Source: Flavobacterium sp. UBA2787 (GTDB taxonomy: Bacteria; Bacteroidota; Bacteroidia; Flavobacteriales; Flavobacteriaceae). Taken from it: DNA of 64,000 bases. The stretch is taken from positions 620,245-684,244 of the forward strand of contig DEHZ01000010.1 of the NCBI GenBank assembly GCA_002352205.1, written 5' to 3'. Below, piece by piece: positions 51,686 to 59,434 of the stretch. The notes beneath the pieces are model-generated. The model worked only from the letters and a program-made list of their open reading frames with translations, searched no databases and had not been told where the DNA came from. Both the position numbers and the translations under genes were made by a program. Position 1 is the first letter of the stretch. Each line of letters begins with the position of its first letter.

Positions 51686-51869
51686 TGAATGAAGACGACG
51701 TTTTCGCAACTGTTTTTTTGCTTTTTGCTTTGCCTGAAAGAAGTGATTTCTTTTAGAAAATAAGATAGAAACCAATCAAATACTTACGTAAACTTCCTTT
51801 ATTCCGTCCTTTTTTTGAGGACATAGATCAATGGTTTTTTATAAATAAACAAACAAAAAACGAAATAAA

Positions 51870-52967
51870 ATGATTAGAAAAATTACAATTAATGCCTATC
51901 AAGTAGGATTGGTATTTAGAAACAGAAAATTAGAAAGAGTGTTGCAAGAAGGCGAATTCTGGATTTTGGGCAAAAGAGAAATTATGGTGTATGAAATGAA
52001 ACAATCTTTCGTAGCACCAATTGAATTAGCCATTTTATTGCAAAATGAAACCTTAGCTTCTTTGTTAGAAATTGTTGAAGTAGCCGATGCTGAAATTGCC
52101 TTGTACTTTGTAAACGGTATTTTTAGCGAAGTCTTGACCACCGGAAGATACGCATTCTGGAAAGGTTATAAAGAAAACAGTTTCATTAAAGTGGATTTGT
52201 CTAAAGTTGAAATCACAGAAGCTGTGAATCAAGCACTTTTGGAAAACAGTAAGTTGAGAGCTTATATCAAAATATTTCAAGTGATGAACTATGAAAAAGG
52301 TTTGTTGTTTGTTAACGGAACATTTGTAAAAGTGTTAGAAGCAGGAACGTATTACTTCTGGAATAATGCTATTTCAGTGGAAGTAAAAACCGCCGATATC
52401 AGATTGCAACAAATGGAAATTTCCGGTCAAGAATTGTTGACTAAAGATAAAGCAGCGTTGAGAATTAACTTTTTTGTGCGATATCAAGTGGTCAATATTA
52501 CCAAAGCGTTGGTGGAAAACAAAGAGTTTGAAAAACAATTGTATGTATTGATGCAGTTAGCGTTACGAGCTTTTGTAGGAAGTTTTACTTTAGATGAATT
52601 GTTGAGCAGAAAAGATACGATTGCTCAAGATATTTTAGAGCAAACTGCCATGAAAAGCGACGCCTTGGGATTAACTATTTCAGATGCCGGAATTAGAGAT
52701 ATTATCTTGCCGGGTGATATGAAAGAAATCATGAACCAAGTGTTGGTGGCCGAAAAGAAAGCCCAAGCCAACAGCATCATGCGAAGAGAAGAAACAGCTG
52801 CCATGAGAAGCTTGTTAAACACCGCCAAATTAATGGAGGATAATGAAATGTTGTGGAAATTGAAAGAGATGGAATACGTAGAGAAAATTGCCGATAAAAT
52901 TGGTGAGATCACCGTATCCGGAAGCGGAAACATCATTGGACAATTAAAAGACATTTTTGTAAAATAA
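51870..52967 (+). CDS. SPFH/Band-7 (slipin-like) protein
   Basis: 365 residues without a transmembrane helix. The N-terminal about 165 residues hold two copies of a beta-rich segment (YQVGLVFRNRKLERVLQEGEFW; YEKGLLFVNGTFVKVLEAGTYYFW). The SPFH core follows at about 170-290 (VKTADIRLQQMEISGQELLTKDKAALRINFFVRYQV...DALGLTISDAGIRDIILPGDM), then a coiled C-terminal helix (VAEKKAQANSIMRREETAAMRSL). SPFH proteins form oligomeric scaffolds, and soluble slipin-like members occur in RNA-repair neighbourhoods. Its position right after tRNA-like RNAs suggests it binds or scaffolds them. Confidence 0.88.
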   Translation: MIRKITINAYQVGLVFRNRKLERVLQEGEFWILGKREIMVYEMKQSFVAPIELAILLQNETLASLLEIVEVADAEIALYFVNGIFSEVLTTGRYAFWKGYKENSFIKVDLSKVEITEAVNQALLENSKLRAYIKIFQVMNYEKGLLFVNGTFVKVLEAGTYYFWNNAISVEVKTADIRLQQMEISGQELLTKDKAALRINFFVRYQVVNITKALVENKEFEKQLYVLMQLALRAFVGSFTLDELLSRKDTIAQDILEQTAMKSDALGLTISDAGIRDIILPGDMKEIMNQVLVAEKKAQANSIMRREETAAMRSLLNTAKLMEDNEMLWKLKEMEYVEKIADKIGEITVSGSGNIIGQLKDIFVK

Positions 52968-52969
52968 CC

Positions 52970-52998
52970 GAAACCCTGAAGCATTTTTTCAGGGTTTC
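52970..52998 (+). terminator. Hairpin after the Band-7 gene
   Basis: GAAACCCTGAA/TTCAGGGTTTC is a perfect 11-bp inverted repeat with a 7-nt loop immediately after the stop codon. The downstream tail is not T-rich, so it may be a partial terminator or an mRNA-stability element. Confidence 0.65.
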
Positions 52999-53014
52999 AT
53001 TAAACCTTGAAGAA

Positions 53015-53110
53015 ATGGAAGATAATAATGATAACACAGATTTTTTGGATTTTTTGAAAATAGCTATATTGGTTATCAAAATTTTTGCTTTTGCAATGAG
53101 TTGTAATTAA
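53015..53110 (+). CDS. Possible 31-aa membrane peptide
   Basis: ATG at 53015 to TAA at 53108-53110. Acidic start (MEDNNDNTDFLDF) then a hydrophobic helix (LKIAILVIKIFAFAMSCN). The charge-then-hydrophobic layout is that of a small single-pass membrane peptide or toxin-like peptide. It lies between the Band-7 and exonuclease genes. No homology can be claimed. Confidence 0.4.
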   Translation: MEDNNDNTDFLDFLKIAILVIKIFAFAMSCN

Positions 53111-53145
53111 AAGCAAAATAGAGTTTTGTATTAAAAATTCAGAAT

Positions 53146-53165
53146 TGAATTCATCACTGAATTCA
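53146..53165. promoter_or_regulatory. Twin TGAATTCA palindromes (possible operator)
   Basis: Two exact copies of the 8-bp palindrome TGAATTCA at 53146-53153 and 53158-53165, 12 bp centre to centre, 51 bp upstream of the exonuclease ATG. A further short hairpin AGGCT-TTG-AGCCT (53192-53204) sits just before the start codon. Confidence 0.4.
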
Positions 53166-53215
53166 CAAAATAATAATTAAAAAAAACACGAAGGCTTTGA
53201 GCCTCATAAAACAAA

Positions 53216-53764
53216 ATGAAAACAACAGAAAAAATAATCGTAATCGATTTAGAAGCCACTTGCTGGAACGGCGAAATTCCGAAAGGACAAGTGAATGAAA
53301 TCATAGAAATCGGTATTTGTGAATTAGATACAAAAACCGGTCTGATTTCCAAAAACAAAGGCATATTAATTCAACCCGAACGTTCGGTAGTGAGTCCGTT
53401 TTGCACGGAATTAACTACCATCACACAAGAACTATTGGATAGGGAAGGTGTAAGTTTTGAAGAAGCTATCGAGATACTTGAACAAGACTATCAACCCGAT
53501 CAATATACGTGGGCGAGCTATGGTCAGTATGATTTGAATATGCTTAAAAAACAATGCAAATTTCGAAATGTGCATTATCCGCTAGGCAGCCATCACATCA
53601 ATGTGAAAGAATTGTTCAGTGAAGTACGAGGTATGCAAAAGAAAGTAGGCATGAACGGAGCTTTAGAATTATTAAACCTTCCATTAGAGGGTACACATCA
53701 CCGTGGTGTAGATGATGCTAGGAATATTGCGAAGATTTTGTATTGGTGTTTGGAGCAACAATAA
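53216..53764 (+). CDS. DEDDh 3'-5' exonuclease (Eri1/KapD-like)
   Basis: 182 residues. Exo I: IIVIDLEATCWNG (Asp11, Glu13); Exo II: WASYGQYDLNMLKKQC; Exo III: HHRGVDDARNIAKIL (His and Asp). This is the compact RNase T/Eri1/KapD-like group, which trims the 3' ends of structured RNA rather than proofreading DNA. Between the Band-7/tRNA-like block and the endonuclease V operon, it fits an RNA-processing role. It ends in an intrinsic terminator, so it is a separate unit from the operon that follows. Confidence 0.9.
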   Translation: MKTTEKIIVIDLEATCWNGEIPKGQVNEIIEIGICELDTKTGLISKNKGILIQPERSVVSPFCTELTTITQELLDREGVSFEEAIEILEQDYQPDQYTWASYGQYDLNMLKKQCKFRNVHYPLGSHHINVKELFSEVRGMQKKVGMNGALELLNLPLEGTHHRGVDDARNIAKILYWCLEQQ

Positions 53765-53793
53765 GCTACTTTTTTTGAGTGGCTTATTTTTTT
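53762..53793 (+). terminator. Intrinsic terminator after the exonuclease gene
   Basis: TAAGCTACT (53762-53770) pairs with AGTGGCTTA (53778-53786; one G·U), followed by seven T residues. Confidence 0.8.
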
Positions 53794-53866
53794 ATAATTT
53801 ATTAAGAAATGACTATCCTTTTTCTCTTTCATAAAATAATAAGGATAAATCATATCTTACTTTTTT

Positions 53867-53874
53867 TATATTTG
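53867..53874 (+). promoter_or_regulatory. -7 box (TATATTTG) of the endonuclease V-MoxR operon
   Basis: TATATTTG, 18 bp before the ATG at 53893. The -33 element is weak. It follows the exonuclease terminator, so it is the likely start of the seven-gene operon. Confidence 0.6.
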
Positions 53875-53892
53875 TGATTAAATGATTTTGAA

Positions 53893-54396
53893 ATGATTGT
53901 TGCGGTCGATGTTCACTATAAAAAAGCTTATGCTAAAACAGTTTTGGTTCTGTTTGAAGATTGGCTGGATGATATTTATACTGAAATTTTAGAGGTTAAC
54001 ACATTCGAAGTAGCAGATTATGAACCGGGATTTTTTTATAAAAGAGAATTACCTTGTTTGTTGCAAGCTTTAAAAAAAATTGATTTAAAAAATGTTTCTA
54101 CTATCATCGTTGATGGTTATGTATTCACTGATAATCAATTAAAACAAGGATTGGGTGCTCATTTATATGAAGCACTAGAACAAAAAATTCCTGTGGTTGG
54201 TGTTGCCAAAACTACTTTTCATGCCAATTCGGAAACTGTGATTCCTGTTATAAGAGGTGAAAGTAGTAAACCACTTTATGTTTCTGCAATTGGAATAAGC
54301 AAAGAAATAGCAGCAGAAAAAATAAAAGCCATGCATGGTGAATTTAGGTTACCCTATCTTTTGAAATTAATGGATCAAAAAACAAAAGAAATTTAA
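53893..54396 (+). CDS. Compact endonuclease V
   Basis: 167 residues, shorter than the usual about 220 because the N-terminal extension is missing. The catalytic set is present: VAVDVHY (Asp6), YEPGFFYKRELP (Glu52, the PGFxxFRE motif), IIVDGYVFTDNQLKQGLGAHL (Asp74) and the C-terminal HGEFRLPYLLKLMD (His148, matching GHRLPEPTRLAD). VGVAKTTF is also conserved. Endonuclease V cleaves near deoxyinosine in DNA or inosine in RNA. It is the first gene of the MoxR operon, three bases before the next gene. Confidence 0.85.
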   Translation: MIVAVDVHYKKAYAKTVLVLFEDWLDDIYTEILEVNTFEVADYEPGFFYKRELPCLLQALKKIDLKNVSTIIVDGYVFTDNQLKQGLGAHLYEALEQKIPVVGVAKTTFHANSETVIPVIRGESSKPLYVSAIGISKEIAAEKIKAMHGEFRLPYLLKLMDQKTKEI

Positions 54397-54399
54397 TTA

Positions 54400-55056
54400 A
54401 TGCTTAATGAAAAGCTCCCTTTATCGGAAACCATCTATCAACTGCGAACAATTGAGCAGGCAATACTATATGATTCGATTCTAACAGTTTCAAAAGCTGA
54501 AGAAGAAGATACGACCTCATTTTTAGTGGATGAATATGAAAAAGAGAAATTAAATTATCCTTTTCAACCACCAGAATTTGAACCAAAAGCGGCTTTGTGG
54601 GCTGCCAAAACAATCTATTTTGCTACTCAGTTTTTGATTAATCGAAAAGATACGGTTAAGGATTTTAACATTTTTTTACCCAATTATAACGCTACAATCA
54701 ATCCATCTGCAGTACTTTCTGCCGATTTATGTCTTCGTTTTCTACCATTTTTACTCAATGAGTTCAGTCGTATTGATCCAGAAGATGTTGTGATCCCTAT
54801 TTTGGAAGATTTTTTAACCACTTTTCATTATTCATCAATTGGTTATGATTTGAAAACCGATTATCAGCAACTCAACTTCGACATTTTGAAACAAAATAAT
54901 TGTTTGGAACAATTGTATTTGAACCGTATAACAGAAAAAAAAGCATTACCTTTTGTCGAAATACCATATATAAAACAACGGTTAATGGCCAATTTTGGTG
55001 ATTACCAAAAGGTTTTTTGGACAGATTTTGAACTTATTAACAATCGTGATTTATAA
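54400..55056 (+). CDS. 218-aa component of a MoxR-vWA-bpX-type system
   Basis: Soluble, mostly helical, with YPFQPPEFEPKAALWAAKTIYFATQFLINRKDTV and VLSADLCLRFLPFLLNEFSRIDPEDVVIPILEDFL. I do not recognise the domain from first principles. Its place directly before the MoxR gene (6-bp gap) matches the small accessory proteins (bpX-series domains) described with MoxR-vWA ternary systems; which numbered class it is cannot be decided from memory. Confidence 0.7.
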   Translation: MLNEKLPLSETIYQLRTIEQAILYDSILTVSKAEEEDTTSFLVDEYEKEKLNYPFQPPEFEPKAALWAAKTIYFATQFLINRKDTVKDFNIFLPNYNATINPSAVLSADLCLRFLPFLLNEFSRIDPEDVVIPILEDFLTTFHYSSIGYDLKTDYQQLNFDILKQNNCLEQLYLNRITEKKALPFVEIPYIKQRLMANFGDYQKVFWTDFELINNRDL

Positions 55057-55062
55057 ACCACT

Positions 55063-56196
55063 ATGCATTCAACTGAAAAATTAAACGCTCTTTTAGCCCA
55101 CGTTAAGTCAACTTTTATTGGAAAAAATGAAATTATTGATTTGTTAGGAATTTGTTTATTAGCCCGTGAAAATGCCTTTTTGCTCGGTCCTCCGGGAACT
55201 GCAAAGAGTGCCATTGTTAGAAGTTTATCGAATGGAGTAGAGGATGGTAAGAATTTTGAATACCTACTTACTCGTTTTACAGAACCGAATGAGATTTTTG
55301 GTCCTTTTGATATTCGAAAACTGAAAGAAGGAGAATTAGTTACCAATACGGAGGGAATGATGCCTGAAGCATCAATGGTTTTCTTGGATGAAATTTTCAA
55401 CGCAAACTCGGCTATTTTAAATAGTTTGCTGTTAGCATTGAACGAAAAAATATTCCGTAGAGGAAAAGAAACTAAAAAACTTCCCGTCTTGATGTTTGTT
55501 GGAGCTAGTAATATTTTGCCCGAAGACGAAGCATTAAATGCTTTGTTAGACCGCTTTTTAGTTCGTGTAAAATGTGATTATGTAGATCCTGATTTATTAA
55601 ACGAAGTACTTTTAGCCGGATGGAAATTAGAAAATAATTCCAACGAAAAAGTTCCTACAATCAGTTCAACTGAAATTAGAGCCTTGCAGTTAGCTTGTCG
55701 TCAAGTCGATTTATCTTCTATCAGAAAAGAGTATGTAGATTTAGTTCATTCACTTCGCACAACTGGAATTAGCGTTTCTGACCGAAGAGCGGTTAAAATT
55801 CAGAACCTTATTGCAGCAAGTGCTTTTATATGTGGTAGAAACAAAGCTACCGTTTCCGATTTATGGGTGTTAAAATATATTTGGGATAATGAAGAACAAA
55901 TTGAAGTATTGGAAGGCATTGTAAACCATGTTATTGAAAAAGATACACATGAACAATCTCATCCGCAAGCTATGTACAATAAAATTCCACAGGCTGAAGA
56001 GGTAATGAAAGAAGTGAAATATCTATCTGATAAGTGGAACGATTCAACCTTGTCTTTTGAAGAGCAAAACGTGATTAAAGACAAACTTCGGTATGTGCAA
56101 ACTCGCTGTGATTGGATTAAAAATCAAGAACAAAAGAAGTATATTCAGGATGAAATTGAAAAATTTTGGCAAACTATTCTTAAAACAATTGCCTAA
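55063..56196 (+). CDS. MoxR/RavA-like AAA+ ATPase
   Basis: 377 residues. Walker A GPPGTAKS (about 42-49), Walker B MVFLDEIFNAN (about 105-115), sensor 1 MFVGASNILPEDEALNALLDRF with the arginine finger region, then an AAA lid (SVSDRRAVKIQNLIAASAF) and a C-terminal helical tail as in RavA. MoxR ATPases act as chaperones working on a vWA-domain partner, encoded two genes downstream. Its stop overlaps the next start (TAATG), so translation is coupled. Confidence 0.92.
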   Translation: MHSTEKLNALLAHVKSTFIGKNEIIDLLGICLLARENAFLLGPPGTAKSAIVRSLSNGVEDGKNFEYLLTRFTEPNEIFGPFDIRKLKEGELVTNTEGMMPEASMVFLDEIFNANSAILNSLLLALNEKIFRRGKETKKLPVLMFVGASNILPEDEALNALLDRFLVRVKCDYVDPDLLNEVLLAGWKLENNSNEKVPTISSTEIRALQLACRQVDLSSIRKEYVDLVHSLRTTGISVSDRRAVKIQNLIAASAFICGRNKATVSDLWVLKYIWDNEEQIEVLEGIVNHVIEKDTHEQSHPQAMYNKIPQAEEVMKEVKYLSDKWNDSTLSFEEQNVIKDKLRYVQTRCDWIKNQEQKKYIQDEIEKFWQTILKTIA

Positions 56197-56903
56197 TGTA
56201 TTATTTGGAAATTCAACGAGCGGATTCAGAACTTCTCGCCGGCATTAGACATTGGGACAACCTGAAAGCTGCCATTAGTGATGAAATGATTCTCATAAAA
56301 GATTTTACAGAGGAACAAATTCATTCGGGTTTACTTCGTCAAATTCCGGGTATAAAATTGTATGAATTGAAGGAGCAATTTCTTTTTTTGAAAGGAAGCT
56401 TGTTACCTTCAAAAAAAATGCCTTCCGCTTTATTGTGGTCACCTATTGCTAGAGCTTTACCAATTCAATTGCCAAAATATAATTTGAACTTCTTCGGAAT
56501 TCAGGAAAAAGTAATAATTAAATTGGTTCCTAGCGATAATATTAGAACTTCTTTTGCTTTGCTCAGTAAGTTGGAAAATGTTGAAAAGAGTATCGTAGCA
56601 TTACCTGAAATTAGGTTAAAATCGTTACAATGGGCTGTATTAGAAAAAAGAGCTTTGTTCTTAGGAACGCCATTATTGCCTTTTAAAGGTATCACGTATT
56701 GGCGATTAAATAATTTTTTATTGCCAACCGGTTATGAATTTGAATTGCCTCTGACTTCTGGAATAGTTGCAGATTTACTGAATAGAGGAAAGGAAAACTG
56801 GATTTTGGTCCAAAATGACAACAGTTGCATTGTAATTCCAAAAAATGATTTTAAACAATTGTCTTTAAGTTCGTTTAGGCTCTCAATCAAACAAGTATTT
56901 TAA
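56196..56903 (+). CDS. 235-aa component of a MoxR-vWA-bpX-type system
   Basis: Soluble protein of alternating strands (IPGIKLYELKEQFLFLKGSLLPSKKMP; VIIKLVPSDN; LPEIRLKSLQWAVLEKRALFLGTPLLPFKGITYWRLNNFLLPTGYEFELP). No catalytic motif. Bounded on both sides by TAATG stop-start overlaps with the MoxR gene and the vWA gene, the sign of fixed stoichiometry in one complex. By position and size it fits one of the bpX accessory domains. Confidence 0.72.
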   Translation: MYYLEIQRADSELLAGIRHWDNLKAAISDEMILIKDFTEEQIHSGLLRQIPGIKLYELKEQFLFLKGSLLPSKKMPSALLWSPIARALPIQLPKYNLNFFGIQEKVIIKLVPSDNIRTSFALLSKLENVEKSIVALPEIRLKSLQWAVLEKRALFLGTPLLPFKGITYWRLNNFLLPTGYEFELPLTSGIVADLLNRGKENWILVQNDNSCIVIPKNDFKQLSLSSFRLSIKQVF

Positions 56904-59434
56904 TGGATTATATTAGGTATTTTCAAACGTACAGCGACTATTTCTGGATACTGAATCATTATCAAGATGATTTTGGTGAGACGCAATATATTTTTGAAAT
57001 ACCAAACGGAACAACTATTGCATACAGTAATTATGTTATCGAAGTTTTACAATTGCTTTCAGACGAATCAATTCCGCCATTAGGTTCGTTGCTTTTAGCT
57101 ATAGCAGCGACTAATCCGGATAGTCATACTTCAATTGCTTTGATAGAAGAATTCACTAGATCGACAAAAATAGTTAATTCGTTTCCCAATGCCAATTTGA
57201 GTAATGTTACTCGAACATTAGATTTTTTAAAGTTATTGGCTGAACTTCCTTCAGAATATAAAACCGGTGATAAACGGATATTACTTTTTAAAACTATTTT
57301 TCATGATTGTCATAACCGTTTAACAAGAGAAAAAGCAAAGGCAATTTTGACTGATTTTGAAAAAAATGCATTTGATTTTTACACTGATTTAAATCCAATT
57401 TCGTTTAATCAGGCAAACTTTGTCAAAGATTTTAGAACTATCGCGTTACTCAAACATCAATTTCCCTTAGCATCTTCACTTTTAAAGGCTTTAACGGGTT
57501 TACCGGAAGAAGAAATTTCGGCACAATTTGAAGAAGACTTATTAGAATTAAAACAACCACCCAAAAAACCTATAGAGTTTGTTGAAGATTTAATTGAAAA
57601 TCCAAAAACGTTTCAAGTTGGTCGTTTGATTAAACAAATTTGGTCCGGTTTAAACATTCCGTTGCACCACAATGTGCCAAGTCATCAACCCATGGGAGGA
57701 GTTTCAGATTTAACAAACAAAGGTGATTTTGATCGATTATTATTGTCGGAATTTGCAAATGATGAGGATGTGTTTATGTCAAGAATCGCAAACAACGAGG
57801 CGTTGTATATTCTTAGAGAAATTCCACCGCAAGACACGAGAAAAACTAGAATCTTATTAATCGATTGCTCACTAAGAAATTGGGGAAACCCTAAAATAAT
57901 TTCGTTTGCCACCGCAATTGCTATCGCAAAGCACCCTAAAACAGATATTGCTTGTGAAGCCTTTGCTTTGGGTGATACGTATAAAAAAGTTGATTTTGAA
58001 AAAGTATCTCAAGTCATTGAGGGTTTAAATCAGCTCAATGGAAAGTTGGATTGTTCAAAAGGTTTACAAGCTTATTTCGATGAACAATATAGCAATGCTT
58101 CTGCTCTTGAAATAATGATTTTAACCACACCAGACACCTTGAACTCGATTGATTTTTTGAGAGTTATTAATGAAAATTATGATCGCATTAATTTTCTTAT
58201 TACTACAGAGAGCAATGGAGTAATTGACTTTCATAAAATTAAAAACAAGGCTCGAAAACACGTTCAAAAAATTAAATTAAATCTTTTGGATCTTTGGGTT
58301 AAAAATAAAGTAAACGGCAAAATAGCATTTAGTCAAAATTTGAATGAAGAGGTGCCGATTTATTATCCCTTGGAACGCGATTATCACGCGATAGCTTTGT
58401 ATAAAAATGAATTTTATATTTTTTTAAATGGCAATCTGCTCACGTTTGTTGATGGATTTGAAAAAGGATTCCGAATGGTTACACAAGGAATACCTTTTCG
58501 AAGTAAAAAATTCATGTTGAAAGAAAATACTAAAGGAGAACTTCTTTTAATAATTTTAGAAAAAGAAGATGGCATGCTATATTCTTGTAATTTAGATAGT
58601 AAAGAAATTTTATCTAAACCATTTAGTAAGGCAATTTCCTTTGTTGGATTAAATTTTTTTTCAACTCAAAATACCATTTATCTTACTAATTCTGAAGATT
58701 ATTGGGAGATCGATGAACATTTAGAATTTAAAAATAATACTTTTAAAAAAATTATTTCACATGGGCAAGACACGTATGTAAGTACTTTATATGACTTTAT
58801 AAATTCCTATAAACAGAATTATAACCGGTATAATGTTCTTCGCAGAATCAATACTTGTCAACTCAATTTGAGAACAGGTTTGTTAGAAATTAATAATTAT
58901 ATTTTTTTCAATACTTCGTTCATAAATGCTCAAAATCTCAACGGTGATTCATTTGATAGATTTGAAAGTAAATCAAATTTGATTCTAAAACGGGTTGGTC
59001 CGGATCGAATTTCTGTTATTCGATTGTTAATGACACGTTTAAATTATTCGTTTCATGAAAGCCAATCTATTTTAGATAAAGATCTGCCGGTTATTCAGGA
59101 AGATATTATGCATCATGAAGCAGAAAGTTTAAAGTATGAACTCGAAAAAATAGGAGCAATTTGTTACATTGAGATAATTTATTTCTTTTCAGAAGATGGT
59201 AGTACCATTAAAAATAACAATGGAATTTTAGAATTAGAAAGTAGTTCAACAATTCCGAAAATATACATTCCGTTTATTGTTAACAAACCATCCGCAATGA
59301 GTACGGATTCAGAATTTGCCGGTAATGAGTATTTTTTACCCGAAAATAGTACACTCACAATTATTTCTGTTGATGAGTTTCATCAAAAATATTTTAAACC
59401 GTTTGTAAATCATATTAAGGAATATGTTTCTTAA
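56903..59434 (+). CDS. Large vWA plus propeller-like protein (bpX/vWA subunit)
   Basis: 843 residues. N-terminal about 300 residues: helical with SDESIPPLGSLLLAIAAT. Residues about 312-480: vWA-like Rossmann fold (RKTRILLIDCSLRNWGNPKIISFATAIAIA...LEIMILTTPD); the MIDAS motif reads DCSLR, so the last Ser of DxSxS is lost and metal binding is probably weak. Residues about 490-640: repeated four-strand units (YHAIALYKNEFYIFLNGNLLTFVDGF; LLLIILEKEDGMLYSCNLDSKEI; NTIYLTNSEDYWEIDE) suggest propeller blades. The C-terminal about 200 residues are a separate domain (LNYSFHESQSILDKDLPVI). Role: client-binding partner of MoxR. Confidence 0.8.
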   Translation: MDYIRYFQTYSDYFWILNHYQDDFGETQYIFEIPNGTTIAYSNYVIEVLQLLSDESIPPLGSLLLAIAATNPDSHTSIALIEEFTRSTKIVNSFPNANLSNVTRTLDFLKLLAELPSEYKTGDKRILLFKTIFHDCHNRLTREKAKAILTDFEKNAFDFYTDLNPISFNQANFVKDFRTIALLKHQFPLASSLLKALTGLPEEEISAQFEEDLLELKQPPKKPIEFVEDLIENPKTFQVGRLIKQIWSGLNIPLHHNVPSHQPMGGVSDLTNKGDFDRLLLSEFANDEDVFMSRIANNEALYILREIPPQDTRKTRILLIDCSLRNWGNPKIISFATAIAIAKHPKTDIACEAFALGDTYKKVDFEKVSQVIEGLNQLNGKLDCSKGLQAYFDEQYSNASALEIMILTTPDTLNSIDFLRVINENYDRINFLITTESNGVIDFHKIKNKARKHVQKIKLNLLDLWVKNKVNGKIAFSQNLNEEVPIYYPLERDYHAIALYKNEFYIFLNGNLLTFVDGFEKGFRMVTQGIPFRSKKFMLKENTKGELLLIILEKEDGMLYSCNLDSKEILSKPFSKAISFVGLNFFSTQNTIYLTNSEDYWEIDEHLEFKNNTFKKIISHGQDTYVSTLYDFINSYKQNYNRYNVLRRINTCQLNLRTGLLEINNYIFFNTSFINAQNLNGDSFDRFESKSNLILKRVGPDRISVIRLLMTRLNYSFHESQSILDKDLPVIQEDIMHHEAESLKYELEKIGAICYIEIIYFFSEDGSTIKNNNGILELESSSTIPKIYIPFIVNKPSAMSTDSEFAGNEYFLPENSTLTIISVDEFHQKYFKPFVNHIKEYVS

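Larger units (their letters stand above)
51239..51869 (+). other. 631-bp structured non-coding stretch upstream of the Band-7 gene
   Basis: No convincing ORF. The first about 60 nt are AT-rich. From about 51,300 to 51,700 the sequence is dense in stems, and the two permuted tRNA-like units and the long hairpin are listed separately. From 51,700 to 51,869 it becomes pyrimidine- then A-rich, with a small GTCCT/AGGAC hairpin near 51,806-51,822. Confidence 0.6.
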
